Positions 52,577-60,658 of a DNA stretch of 64,000 nucleotides are shown in pieces. Where the stretch lies: positions 196,815-260,814 of the forward strand of contig BJHQ01000002.1 in the NCBI GenBank assembly GCA_014193115.1, read 5' to 3'. The notes under the pieces were generated by a model. That model was not told the origin of the DNA and did no database searches. It was given only the letters and a program-made list of their open reading frames with translations. This DNA is from Planctomycetota bacterium. GTDB lineage: Bacteria > Planctomycetota > UBA11346. A program made the position numbers and the translations under genes. Position 1 is the stretch's first letter. Each line of letters starts with the position of its first letter.

Positions 52577-53770
52577 TTACTCCAGCGCGCTGAGCACAAA
52601 CCCGGTCAAGTAGCGGGTCTCGGGCACAGCTGGCAGAACCGGGTGGTCGGGTGAGGCGCCGACGGTGCGTTCCAAGCGCATGGTTCGACCGGTGTCGGCG
52701 GCGGCGTCCAGGATGATGCTGAGAAAATCCTCGGGTCCGACGTGGTGCGAGCAGGTCCACGAGGCCAGCACCCCGCCTGGGGCGAGCAGGCGCAAGGCCC
52801 GCACGTGCAGCTCTTTGTAGCCGCGCCGGGCCCCGGCCACGGCAGCCTTGTTGCGGGCGAATGCTGGAGGATCGAGCAGAATCAGATCGAATTGCGATGT
52901 GGGATCGCTTGTGGCGCTGCGATCGCTGGCTGCGCGCAGCCAGGTGAAGGCATCGGCTTCGATCGCGGTCAGGCGGTCGGCGACGCCGGACAGCTCCGCC
53001 GATCGGCGGGTTCCAACGATGGCGGCCGGACTGCTGTCGATGGCAATGGCGCTGGCTGCGCCGGCCAGCAAGGCGTGGATCGCGAAACCGCCAAGATGGC
53101 AGCATACGTCGAGGATTCTTGCATTTTTCCTTGGAATCCACGTTCCGACCGCCAAGTGGCTGGCCTGCTGGTCGAGGTACGCCCCGGTCTTGTGCGGATC
53201 GGCCAGATCGATTGCCGAAGTCGCCGCTCCAAGCTGCGCCATCAGGGTGGTTTCTGGTGGTCCGAAGCGGACCCCGGACCGTTCCGGGAGACCTTCGAGT
53301 TTGCGCACCGGCAGGTCATTGCGTTCGACGATCTGGCTCGGATGGAGAAACGAGCGCAACAGCTCAAGAATCAGGTCGAGACGCCGATCGATGCCAACGG
53401 TGGTCGCCTGGACCACCAAGCGATCGTGATAGGCATCAATGATCAGCCCAGGCAGCTGGTCCGCCTCGCTTGCCACCAATCGGCGGCAGGGCCGATCCCA
53501 GATGCTGCGCCGGTAGTCCACCGCGGCGCGCAGCCGGCGGATCAGAAATGCCTCGTCGAGGGCCTCGTCGTTTCGGGTGAACAGCCGGACAGCGATCTGC
53601 GATGACGCCGAATACAATCCGCGTCCGATGAACCGGCCGCGATGATCGGCGACATCGACCACCGCACCGTCCTCAAGGCCAGCAGGAACGGTGAATTCGC
53701 TGCGGAACACCCAAGCATGTCCGGATAGGCAGCGATGCCCCTGGCGGGGATGGAGGACGAGGGTGGCCAT
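52577..53770 (-). CDS. rlmI: Class I SAM rRNA methyltransferase, RlmI-like
   Basis: A 397-residue enzyme of the RlmI (23S rRNA m5C1962) family. The N-terminal PUA domain is GHRCLSGHAWVFRSEF followed by VVDVADHRGRFIGRGLYS; the connecting DEAFLIRRLRAAVDYRRS precedes SEADQLPGLIIDAY; and the Rossmann fold has DVCCHLGGFAIHALLAGA, the acidic IAIDSS strand end and FDLILLDPPAFARNK. SWTCSHHV near the end corresponds to the usual (T)CSxH motif of the RlmI group. It stands alone and diverges from flgB. Confidence 0.88.
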   Translation of the reverse strand: MATLVLHPRQGHRCLSGHAWVFRSEFTVPAGLEDGAVVDVADHRGRFIGRGLYSASSQIAVRLFTRNDEALDEAFLIRRLRAAVDYRRSIWDRPCRRLVASEADQLPGLIIDAYHDRLVVQATTVGIDRRLDLILELLRSFLHPSQIVERNDLPVRKLEGLPERSGVRFGPPETTLMAQLGAATSAIDLADPHKTGAYLDQQASHLAVGTWIPRKNARILDVCCHLGGFAIHALLAGAASAIAIDSSPAAIVGTRRSAELSGVADRLTAIEADAFTWLRAASDRSATSDPTSQFDLILLDPPAFARNKAAVAGARRGYKELHVRALRLLAPGGVLASWTCSHHVGPEDFLSIILDAAADTGRTMRLERTVGASPDHPVLPAVPETRYLTGFVLSALE

Positions 53771-53904
53771 GCGGGCTCCAGCCTCGCTGGCGGATCGATG
53801 GAGTCACCTGCACCGACCGGCTGGCGCCGCTGGCATGTTCGCCGCGTGATCGGACTGGCCCTAGCCCAGGCGAATCGCTCGATCCGGGGTTCCGGAGCGG
53901 CGAT

Positions 53905-53970
53905 GCCCACATCGCCGGAATCGGCCAGAGTCTCCCAGCCCGCTCCAAATCTTGCCCCGGCGATGTGGGC
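53905..53970. promoter_or_regulatory. Long inverted repeat upstream of flgB
   Basis: GCCCACATCGCCGG (53905-53918) and its exact reverse complement (53957-53970) are separated by 38 bp in the divergent rlmI/flgB spacer. The left arm is itself part of a smaller palindrome (CGATG-CCCA-CATCG). It could be a regulator-binding or RNA structure; no factor can be named. Confidence 0.45.
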
Positions 53971-54021
53971 AACGCCGCTGCAAAACGGTCGGCTGGCACG
54001 CCGAGTGCGTCTGTACCCGCA

Positions 54022-54387
54022 ATGCTCGGCGACGACCAATTCCGTGTCCTGGAACGCCTGCTGGATGTGGCGTCTTTGCGCGCCCAGGTCCACGCCGGCA
54101 ATCTGGCGAACCAGAACACCCCTGGTTACCACGCCAGGGCCGTGGAGTTCGACAGCGCGTTCCGCCAAGCCCTCGCCAACGATGGTCCTGACGATGCCTT
54201 GGCCATCGAGCCCAAGATTGTCGAGCCGCGGACGACGTCGACCAAGGTCGATGGCAACGATGTGGCGGTCGATCGCGAGGTCACCGCCCTGGCCCAGAAC
54301 CGCCTGCTCTACGACACCTATGTCGCGATGCTCAAAGGTCGCAAGGACCTGCTGATGACGGCGATGTCTCCGCCGCCTGGAGGTTGA
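54022..54387 (+). CDS. flgB: Flagellar basal-body rod protein FlgB
   Basis: A 121-residue proximal rod protein. FRVLERLLDVASLRAQVHAGNLANQNTPGYHARAVEF is the FlgB N-terminal motif (NxANxxTPGY) and LAQNRLLYDTYVAMLKGRKDLL the matching C-terminal helix. The ATG at 54022 matches the usual FlgB N-terminus (MLxxxxxxxLERALDxASLR); a GTG at 53965 would add 19 residues without similarity. First gene of flgB-flgC-fliE, 2 bp before flgC. Confidence 0.92.
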   Translation: MLGDDQFRVLERLLDVASLRAQVHAGNLANQNTPGYHARAVEFDSAFRQALANDGPDDALAIEPKIVEPRTTSTKVDGNDVAVDREVTALAQNRLLYDTYVAMLKGRKDLLMTAMSPPPGG

Positions 54388-54389
54388 TC

Positions 54390-54800
54390 ATGGGCCTGTT
54401 CAACGGAGTCGACGCAGCTGCTTCAGCCATGTCCGCCGAGCGTCTGCGGATGACGGTGGCCGCGGAAAATCTGGCCCATGCCGGCGATACCAGCCGCGGC
54501 CCCGACGGCCTGCCCTATGCCCGGCAACGGGTGATCTTCAAGTCGGTGCTCGATCAGCAGGGCCAACCTGATGGCCGAGTCGAATCCCAGGTGGTTTCAT
54601 CGCCCCGGTACGAGCGGCGGATCGAACCCGGCCACCCCGATGCCGATGCCGATGGCGTGGTGATGACTCCTTCGATCGATCCGATCCTGGAATTGACCGA
54701 CCTGATGATCGCCTCGAAATCCTATGACAGCAACGCCAATGCGGTGCGTGGCCTGATGCGTCTGCACGAAAGCGCCTTGCGCATCGGGCAGTCGGGTTGA
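54390..54800 (+). CDS. flgC: Flagellar basal-body rod protein FlgC
   Basis: A 136-residue rod protein. It starts GLFNGVDAAASAMSAERLRMTVAAENLAHAGDT (weakened rod N-terminal motif), and ends VMTPSIDPILELTDLMIASKSYDSNANAVRGL, the typical FlgC C-terminus. The ATG at 54390 is fixed by a perfect GGAGG six bases upstream. FlgC polymerises with FlgB and FlgF in the proximal rod. fliE follows after 49 bp. Confidence 0.93.
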   Translation: MGLFNGVDAAASAMSAERLRMTVAAENLAHAGDTSRGPDGLPYARQRVIFKSVLDQQGQPDGRVESQVVSSPRYERRIEPGHPDADADGVVMTPSIDPILELTDLMIASKSYDSNANAVRGLMRLHESALRIGQSG

Positions 54801-54849
54801 TCCTGGTCGTGGCATTTCTCGTTTTCCACGTTAATATGATGGTATCGCC

Positions 54850-55170
54850 ATGACCCAGCCGCTTGATCCGATGCGCGCCCTGTATGGCGGCCTGCCGCCG
54901 ATCGCCCCGACTGGCGGCGGAGCGACGACGCCGGCGACCACCGCGGACGGCAAGACCTTCCAAGACACCTTGAACGATTTCGTCCGTCAGGTGGACCAGA
55001 CCCAGCACCACTACGACGCAGCGATTACCGCCGTCGAACAGGGCGCCACTGACAATCTGCATCAGGTCATGATCGCTCAGTCCCAGGCCCAGTTGTCCCT
55101 GAAACTGGCCGTCGAAGTCCGCAACAAGCTGGTGGATGCCTACAAAGAAGTGATGCGCACCCAGTTCTGA
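54850..55170 (+). CDS. fliE: Flagellar hook-basal body protein FliE
   Basis: A 106-residue FliE, which joins the MS ring to the rod. TFQDTLNDFVRQVDQTQHHYDAAITAVEQGATDNLHQVMIAQSQAQLSLKLAVEVRNKLVDAYKEVMRTQF follows the family closely: D-L--VM-A---A-L-L---V-VRNKL--AY-E-M. The N-terminal 35 residues are Gly/Thr-rich. It is the last gene of the flgBC-fliE group. A short spacer (99 bp) precedes nadB. Confidence 0.94.
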   Translation: MTQPLDPMRALYGGLPPIAPTGGGATTPATTADGKTFQDTLNDFVRQVDQTQHHYDAAITAVEQGATDNLHQVMIAQSQAQLSLKLAVEVRNKLVDAYKEVMRTQF

Positions 55171-55269
55171 GCAGCCGTTGGTGGCGCGGTGTGAGCAGCC
55201 GCAAGCTGCGCGTCGGTCTTGCGGTGTGATCGTGGATGGACGAGGCCGGCCGTGGTCCACGATGGTACC

Positions 55270-56904
55270 ATGCTGCCGCAGGAACTCGCCATCGGCCCGG
55301 CCTGTCCGCGCTACCTGGTCGGCTTCGACCTCCGCCGTCGGCCACATCTTGAAGCCGATGTCCTGATAGTGGGCGGCGGTGTGGCCGGCTTGTCGGCGGC
55401 GTTGTCTGCGGCCGATGCCGGCGCCGAGGTGTTGGTGCTGCACAAGTCGGCCCTGGATGAATCCAATACCGCCTGGGCCCAGGGCGGCGTTGCGGCGGTG
55501 CTGGGCGATGGCGAACGCGAACCGAGCGACGACGTCGAGCTGCATCTGCGCGATACCCTCGCTGCCGGCGTCGGACTGTGCGACGCCGAGGTCGTCCGCG
55601 ACATCCTGGCCGGAGCGGAAGCCGCTATCGACGTGCTGCGCCAGCACGGCTGCCGCTTCGATGAGACCGCCGGCCACGTCCAGCTGACCCGGGAAGGCGG
55701 CCACAGCGCCCGCCGGATTCTGCACTCGAACGGCGATTCCACCGGCGCCGAGGTCGCCCGGTCGCTGACCGCGGCGGTGCGCGCCCATCCCCGGATCACC
55801 GTGGTCGAGGACGCCTTTGCCATCGACCTGATCACCGCCGAGACCGACGAAGGCCCGGCCTGCGTCGGGGTGCTCTATCATCGGCGCGAGGAATTGTTCG
55901 CGGCTTTGGCCGGATCGACGGTGCTGGCCACCGGCGGTTGCGGGCGGCTGTGGCGCGAAACGACCAACCCCCCTGCCGCCACCGGTGACGGCCTGGCCAT
56001 GGCCTATCGTGCCGGCGCGGTGCTCGGTGACCTGGAGTTCATGCAGTTCCATCCGACCACGCTGTACATCGCTGGTGGCGCCCGCCTGCTCATCACCGAG
56101 GCGATGCGCGGCGAAGGCGCGGTGCTCAAAAATAACGACGGTGTGCGGTTCATGCCGGACATCCATCCCCAGGCCGAACTGGCGCCGCGCGATGTCGTGA
56201 CCAGGGCGATCATCGCCGAGATCCGGCGCACCGGCTTCCCCCACGTCTGGCTCGACGCCACGCATCTTGGCGACGCGTTCCTGCGCGAGCGTTTTCCGAT
56301 GATCCACCAGGCCTGCGCCAAGTTCGGACTGGACCTGGCCAGCGACTGGCTGCCGGTCCATCCCAGCGCCCATTATCATTGTGGCGGCGTGGTCAGCGAC
56401 GCCTACGGCGCCACCAGCCTGTCCGGGTTGTGGGCCGCGGGCGAGGTCGGCTGCACCGGCCTGCATGGCGCCAATCGCCTGGCTTCCAACAGCATTCTCG
56501 AAGGTCTGGTGGTCGGACTGCGGGCTGGCAAGGCTGCCGCACAGGCCGGCGGCGCTCCGGGACGGGTGCGGGTCGTGGCCCCCAAGTCGGCGATGGCACC
56601 GGAACTGGATGCGGGCGACCTGGAGCGCAGCACCCGCCATCTGATGTGGCGCCAGGTCGGCATCGAACGCACCGCCGGCGAACTGGCCGCCGCCCGGCGC
56701 TCGTTGGCCTTCTGGATGAACCACCAGGTCAAGGGCGAGTTCCGCAGCCGCGAAGGCTGGGTCCTGCAGAATCAGCTGATCCTGGGCCTGCTGGTCGCCG
56801 AAGCCGCCGCCAGGCGCAGCGCCAGCGTCGGCACCCACACCCGCCTCGACAGCGCCGGTCCGGTGGAGTCGATACGCTATGCGGTCAAGCGGGCAGGCGC
56901 ATGA
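55270..56904 (+). CDS. nadB: L-aspartate oxidase NadB
   Basis: A 544-residue flavoprotein that oxidises aspartate to iminoaspartate in NAD synthesis. It has an N-terminal VLIVGGGVAGLSAALSAADAG FAD site, SNTAWAQGGVAAVLG, REGGHSARRILH (catalytic Arg region), LATGGCGRLWRETTNPPAATGDGLAMAYRAG, EFMQFHPTT, HYHCGGV and LHGANRLASNSILEGLVVG; all are characteristic. The ATG at 55270 is preferred to 55219. It is followed 27 bp later by a Rieske protein, an uncommon neighbour. Confidence 0.95.
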   Translation: MLPQELAIGPACPRYLVGFDLRRRPHLEADVLIVGGGVAGLSAALSAADAGAEVLVLHKSALDESNTAWAQGGVAAVLGDGEREPSDDVELHLRDTLAAGVGLCDAEVVRDILAGAEAAIDVLRQHGCRFDETAGHVQLTREGGHSARRILHSNGDSTGAEVARSLTAAVRAHPRITVVEDAFAIDLITAETDEGPACVGVLYHRREELFAALAGSTVLATGGCGRLWRETTNPPAATGDGLAMAYRAGAVLGDLEFMQFHPTTLYIAGGARLLITEAMRGEGAVLKNNDGVRFMPDIHPQAELAPRDVVTRAIIAEIRRTGFPHVWLDATHLGDAFLRERFPMIHQACAKFGLDLASDWLPVHPSAHYHCGGVVSDAYGATSLSGLWAAGEVGCTGLHGANRLASNSILEGLVVGLRAGKAAAQAGGAPGRVRVVAPKSAMAPELDAGDLERSTRHLMWRQVGIERTAGELAAARRSLAFWMNHQVKGEFRSREGWVLQNQLILGLLVAEAAARRSASVGTHTRLDSAGPVESIRYAVKRAGA

Positions 56905-56931
56905 GTCGGGCCATTTTCCAGAGGATTTCCC

Positions 56932-57252
56932 ATGTCTGATGATCTCAACTGGCGACCGGTTGGGCACGAGCGCGACTGGCCGGCCGATGGCGGCAAAGTC
57001 GTCCAGGTCGGCGCCCGGCGGGTCGGCGTCTATCGGCATGCCGGCAAGTGGTATGCGTTGAAGGACATCTGTCCCCACGCTGGCGTGTCCCTGGCCAAAG
57101 GTCCGGTGCGCGACGGGGTGGTGATGTGCATCGGCCACGGCTGGACCTTCAGCCTGGCCAGCGGCGATCTGGTGAGCGGCCCGGCCGGATTCAGCGTCGC
57201 GACCTATGCGGTGCGCCAACGCGACGACGGCACCGTCGAGGTCGGCACCTGA
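56932..57252 (+). CDS. Rieske [2Fe-2S] domain protein (NirD-like)
   Basis: A 106-residue single-domain Rieske ferredoxin. The cluster ligands are complete: CPHAG (C-x-H) and CIGHGWTF (C-x2-H), 17 residues apart. The short length and the lack of a signal or membrane segment point to a cytoplasmic NirD/ferredoxin-type protein that passes electrons to an unknown partner. It lies between nadB and the two-component genes; it may serve NadB, but no direct evidence supports that. Confidence 0.9.
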   Translation: MSDDLNWRPVGHERDWPADGGKVVQVGARRVGVYRHAGKWYALKDICPHAGVSLAKGPVRDGVVMCIGHGWTFSLASGDLVSGPAGFSVATYAVRQRDDGTVEVGT

Positions 57253-57302
57253 ATCGACCATGACAAGCCGATGACAGGCTTGGCTGTTTCGCTGGCAGAG
57301 CC

Positions 57303-57992
57303 ATGAGTCAGCCTGAAACCATGCGCCTGCTCGTCATCGAGGATTCCACCGCCCTGCGCGAGGCCCTGGTCAACGGTCTGCGCAACGTCGGCTTCACCGT
57401 CGATGCGGCCGCCGACGGCACCGAGGGCTGGGAGAAAGCCAGCGAGGCCAATCACGACGCGATTATCCTTGATCGGATGCTGCCCGGTCTCGACGGGCTT
57501 GAGATTCTGCGCCGGCTGCGCTTGGCCGGATCCCAGGTCCCGGTGCTGCTGCTCACCGCCCGCGACACCGTCGCCGATCGGGTTGCCGGGCTCGACGCCG
57601 GAGCCGACGACTATCTGGTCAAACCCTTCGCCGTCGCCGAACTGCTCGCCCGGGTGCGGGCCCTGGGCCGGCGCGGCAACCACCGGGCCGAGCCGGTCGC
57701 GACCATCGCCGACCTAGAAGTCGATACGATCAATCGCACGGTGCGGCGTTCCGGGCGCCGGATCGAGCTGACACCGCGGGAATACCAGGTGCTGTCGCTG
57801 CTCCTCGAACGTCCGGGAGCGGTGCTCACCAGGCTGGAGATCCACGCCCAGATCGCTCCCCATGAACCAGCGGCATCAAGCAATGTAGTGGATGTGCTGA
57901 TCGGACGGCTAAGGCGCAAACTGCACCCGCCCGGCGCAACACCGCTGATCCACACCCGGCGCGGATTCGGATACCAGCTGATCCATGAGTAA
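57303..57992 (+). CDS. OmpR-family response regulator
   Basis: A 229-residue regulator. The receiver domain has the acidic pocket LLVIEDS, phospho-acceptor Asp in IILDRMLPGLDG (about residue 57), LLLTARD and the switch Lys in LVKPF. The C-terminal winged helix shows RRSGRRIELTPREYQVLSLLLERPGAVLTR and VVDVLIGRLRRKL. It should pair with the histidine kinase 420 bp downstream, from which it is separated by a tandem-repeat segment. The target genes are not evident. Confidence 0.94.
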   Translation: MSQPETMRLLVIEDSTALREALVNGLRNVGFTVDAAADGTEGWEKASEANHDAIILDRMLPGLDGLEILRRLRLAGSQVPVLLLTARDTVADRVAGLDAGADDYLVKPFAVAELLARVRALGRRGNHRAEPVATIADLEVDTINRTVRRSGRRIELTPREYQVLSLLLERPGAVLTRLEIHAQIAPHEPAASSNVVDVLIGRLRRKLHPPGATPLIHTRRGFGYQLIHE

Positions 57993-58416
57993 AGCAGGCG
58001 GAAACCGATCCACCCTGAGCGCATTCACCCGAAGCGCTCCCACCCGGAGCGCCGCACTCCGTGCGGCCAGCGCCAAACCGCTTTCGCCAAGCCGAACCAA
58101 CCGTGCCGGCCCGGAAGGGCTTCCCCAGGTACAAACCATCCAATTCGATCCTCCCCGGAGCGCTTTCTCCCGGAGCGCCGCACTCCGTGCGGCCTGCGCC
58201 AAACCGCTTTCGCCAAACCGAACCGACCGTTCCGGCCCGGAAGGGCTTCCCCAGGTACGAACCATCCGGCCTTTCCTTTCACCAAACTCTATCGCACTCC
58301 CTTCGAACCTAAGGGCCTCTGCCGCACGGAGTGCGGCGCTCCGAGCTTGGTCGAATGCTGCGCTCAGCGCTTGGCCCAAGCGGAGTAAGGCGCCGAGCGT
58401 CTGGCTCACCCTATGA
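57985..58416 (+). repeat. Tandem 126-bp repeat spacer with an open frame linking response regulator and kinase genes
   Basis: Two copies of a 126-bp unit (42 codons; GCCGCACTCC at 58051 and 58177) are followed by an inverted fragment at about 58320-58347. A 143-codon frame runs through the whole segment. Its ATG (57985) overlaps the response-regulator stop by 8 bp and its stop overlaps the kinase ATG (58413) by 4 bp. It would encode an Arg/Ala/Ser/Pro-rich protein with no recognisable domain. Small hairpins include GCCGCA-CTCCG-TGCGGC and GCCC-GGAA-GGGC. Whether it is translated is unknown. Confidence 0.7.
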
Positions 58417-59864
58417 GCCTCGGCCGGCGCATCGCCCTGGCCGTAGTCGGCACCACCGCGGTCGTGGTGCTGGTGGCTGGCGCCTGCATCCATGTTGCCG
58501 CGCAGCAAATTTTACTGCGTGGCGTCGATCAAGAGCTGACGAGCTACATCCAGCGCATGCAGCGGCCACGTCCTGGAGAACCGGCGGGTCTGCCTCCACC
58601 ACCCGAGGAACCACCGCGGCGCAGCCGGTATGTACCACCGGAATTGCGCTCCGATGCCGATCCCCGCCGACTGCTGGTTTTCCAGGATCCCGTCACCGGA
58701 TCCCTCCTCGCCCGCTCCCCCTCGCTCCCCAGGGATCTCACCTTGCCAGGGCGCCACCAAAGTCCGGTCACCACCGATCTAAGCGATGGACGCCAGGTGC
58801 GCTGGATGGTCGCAGAACTGCCCCGGATGCCCGGCTGGCTGTCGGCCAAAACCAATCAGCTGCTCGGCGCCGGCCAGCCATCCGGCACGAATCCCCAGCC
58901 AAGCGGAACGTCACCGACAGTGGGCGATTCCGGCGAGACCCGACCGATCCTGGCTTGGCTCGGCATCGATCTTGCCGCCACCGATACCGAACTGTCGCGC
59001 TTGGCAGTATTCCTCGGAGCACTATGGCTGGCAGCGACAGCGTTGGCCGGCGTGGCCACTGCCTTCCTGCTGCCGACGGTGCTGCGGCCGCTGCAACGGG
59101 TCGCCGATGATCTCGCCCGGCTCGGCCCCGAGGATCTGTCGGGACGCGTAACCGACCGCGGACCAGCGGAGATCCGCAGCCTGGTCCTCCGCCTCAACGA
59201 GCTGCTCAGCCGCCTCGAACAGGCCTTCCGCCGCGAACAGGCAACCATCGCCGCCATCGCCCATGAGCTGCGCACGCCGGTGACCGAACTGCGGACCGCC
59301 ATCGAGTTCAGGAGCATGGCGATTCCCGAGAGCGCCGCAGACGAACGTGCCTGCCTTGATGGATTGCTGTCCACCACCGTCCGTATGCAGGATCTGGTGG
59401 CAAATCTCCTGCTGCTCGCCCGGCTGGAAGCAGGCCGCGAGCCGCTGCTCCGCGAAACTTGCGAGGTCAGCGAGCTGGTCCGCGACGTGATCGAATCGAC
59501 CCCGGGCGGCGAAGGAATCGTCGTCTCGGTCCCAGACCAGATCATCTGCGCGACCTCGCCAGGTCACCTGCGGATCGTCGTCGCCAACCTGATCGGCAAC
59601 GCCATCGCCCATCGCCAAGGCGCCGGACCGACCGCGGTCACTCTCACGGCCGGACCAACCCTGACCATAACCAATCCGTGTCCCGCCCAGGTCGACCCAC
59701 GGGAGCTTGGCCAGGCATTTTACCGAGCGGACACCGCCCGCAGCGGCGATCACTGCGGCCTCGGATTGGCGCTTTGCCGCCGTCTGGTCGCTCTGCTTGG
59801 GGGCACATTGGATCTGTCGGCCAAAAACGGCATGTTCACAGCTCGTCTGACGCTGAAACCGTGA
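58413..59864 (+). CDS. Sensor histidine kinase
   Basis: A 483-residue membrane kinase. The first membrane helix is at about 8-30 and the second at about 195-220 (LGALWLAATALAGVATAFLLP). The ~160-residue outer sensor region between them is Pro/Arg-rich. A HAMP domain follows (LRPLQRVADDLARLGPEDLSGRV), then HisKA with the phospho-acceptor in AIAHELRTPVTELR (about residue 288), and HATPase_c with NLIGNAIAHR (N-box; the usual NAxK/R is changed) and GLGLALCRRL. The G1 box is reduced. It is the partner of the response regulator upstream. Confidence 0.92.
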   Translation: MSLGRRIALAVVGTTAVVVLVAGACIHVAAQQILLRGVDQELTSYIQRMQRPRPGEPAGLPPPPEEPPRRSRYVPPELRSDADPRRLLVFQDPVTGSLLARSPSLPRDLTLPGRHQSPVTTDLSDGRQVRWMVAELPRMPGWLSAKTNQLLGAGQPSGTNPQPSGTSPTVGDSGETRPILAWLGIDLAATDTELSRLAVFLGALWLAATALAGVATAFLLPTVLRPLQRVADDLARLGPEDLSGRVTDRGPAEIRSLVLRLNELLSRLEQAFRREQATIAAIAHELRTPVTELRTAIEFRSMAIPESAADERACLDGLLSTTVRMQDLVANLLLLARLEAGREPLLRETCEVSELVRDVIESTPGGEGIVVSVPDQIICATSPGHLRIVVANLIGNAIAHRQGAGPTAVTLTAGPTLTITNPCPAQVDPRELGQAFYRADTARSGDHCGLGLALCRRLVALLGGTLDLSAKNGMFTARLTLKP

Positions 59865-59880
59865 TCCCGATACCGCTGTT

Positions 59881-60016
59881 GGGGACCGCCAAAACGCTAA
59901 GGGGTGGAGGATCATAGGAAGATCCACCCGCACCCGGTGTGTTTTCCAACCAGCGGAGAATCTCTTCCGTTTTTCCTTGGCGTCTTGGTGCCTTGGCGGT
60001 TCATCTGCATTTTCAG
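59881..60016. repeat. Dispersed palindromic repeat, copy R6 (full length)
   Basis: It begins GGGGACCGCCAAAACGC and ends CCTTGGCGTCTTGGTGCCTTGGCGGTTCATCTGC. The middle carries GGAAGATCCACCCGCACCC and CGGAGAATCTCTTCCGTTTTTCC, matching the reverse complement of R3 over nearly its full length. It lies 17 bp after the histidine kinase stop, in a 371-bp spacer (59865-60235) in which I see nothing else. Confidence 0.85.
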
Positions 60017-60235
60017 GGTGATTCCTGAGCGATGACCATGCTGGCCGTCGCGCGGCGCAGACGCGACGATCATGGACCAAGTCTGGCACCACCTCTCGCG
60101 AGGATGTCGTGCCGTGTTGACGGTTCGGCATGCGGGACAAGCATGGCTGCCCGTGTCATGGTCTCATCGCAGTGGATCGTTGCGGACATGCGCAAACCGA
60201 TGGATTTACGCCCGTCACGGTAGTGGTGACCTGTG

Positions 60236-60658
60236 CTATCCGTCCGCGATTTCGCCCGTGCGGATGCGCGCGACGAGCGCGTGGATGATGGCGTGCGCGA
60301 CCTCTGCACGATCTCTCATCAGGTCGAACAGGGCGGCATGTTCCAAGCGCAGCAGGATTGTGTCTTCCACTGCTTCGGCGGTGGCGAGTTGCTCATCAGG
60401 GACCAGGACTGTCAGTTTCCCCAAGGCCTGGCCGGGGCCGAGCACTGCCCTGGTCACTGCGCCGTCGAACACCCGAACCCGACCGCGGGCGATGATGGAC
60501 ATGGACGAGCTGCGGTGGCCCTTCTCGAAAAGGTTGGCGCCTGCGGCTACCGACATCTCCTCGCAACATGCCGATATCGCCACCAGGGTTTCGGGATCGG
60601 CATTGGCGAAACCATTCGCGCCGCGCAGCAGGGCCACCCGTTCAATCGCGAGCAGCAC
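60236..60658 (-). CDS. Cyclic-nucleotide-binding (cNMP) domain protein
   Basis: A 140-residue single cNMP domain. LVAISACCEEMSVAAGANLFEKGHRSSSMSIIARGRVRVF matches the CRP/PKA-type beta-roll start, followed by LGPGQALGKLTVLVPDEQLATAEAVEDTILLRLEHAALFDLM. The phosphate-binding cassette (usually GE(L/I)ALL...RxA) is altered to GKLTVL..QLATAE without the Arg, so ligand binding is uncertain. No DNA-binding domain follows. The GTG start overlaps the end of the JmjC/cupin gene by 17 bp, so the two are coupled. Confidence 0.82.
   Translation of the reverse strand: MLLAIERVALLRGANGFANADPETLVAISACCEEMSVAAGANLFEKGHRSSSMSIIARGRVRVFDGAVTRAVLGPGQALGKLTVLVPDEQLATAEAVEDTILLRLEHAALFDLMRDRAEVAHAIIHALVARIRTGEIADG

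Noticed and set aside
53994-54009. Sigma-54-like motif TGGCACG-N-TGC upstream of flgB
   Set aside because: The match is good at -24 but only partial at -12, and the transcript would start about at the flgB ATG, leaving no leader.
54538-57261. A 907-codon open frame on the minus strand opposite flgC, fliE, nadB and the Rieske gene
   Set aside because: It is a shadow frame caused by high third-position GC. The plus-strand proteins are unmistakable and the antisense product is low in complexity (His/Asp/Gly/Gln-rich).
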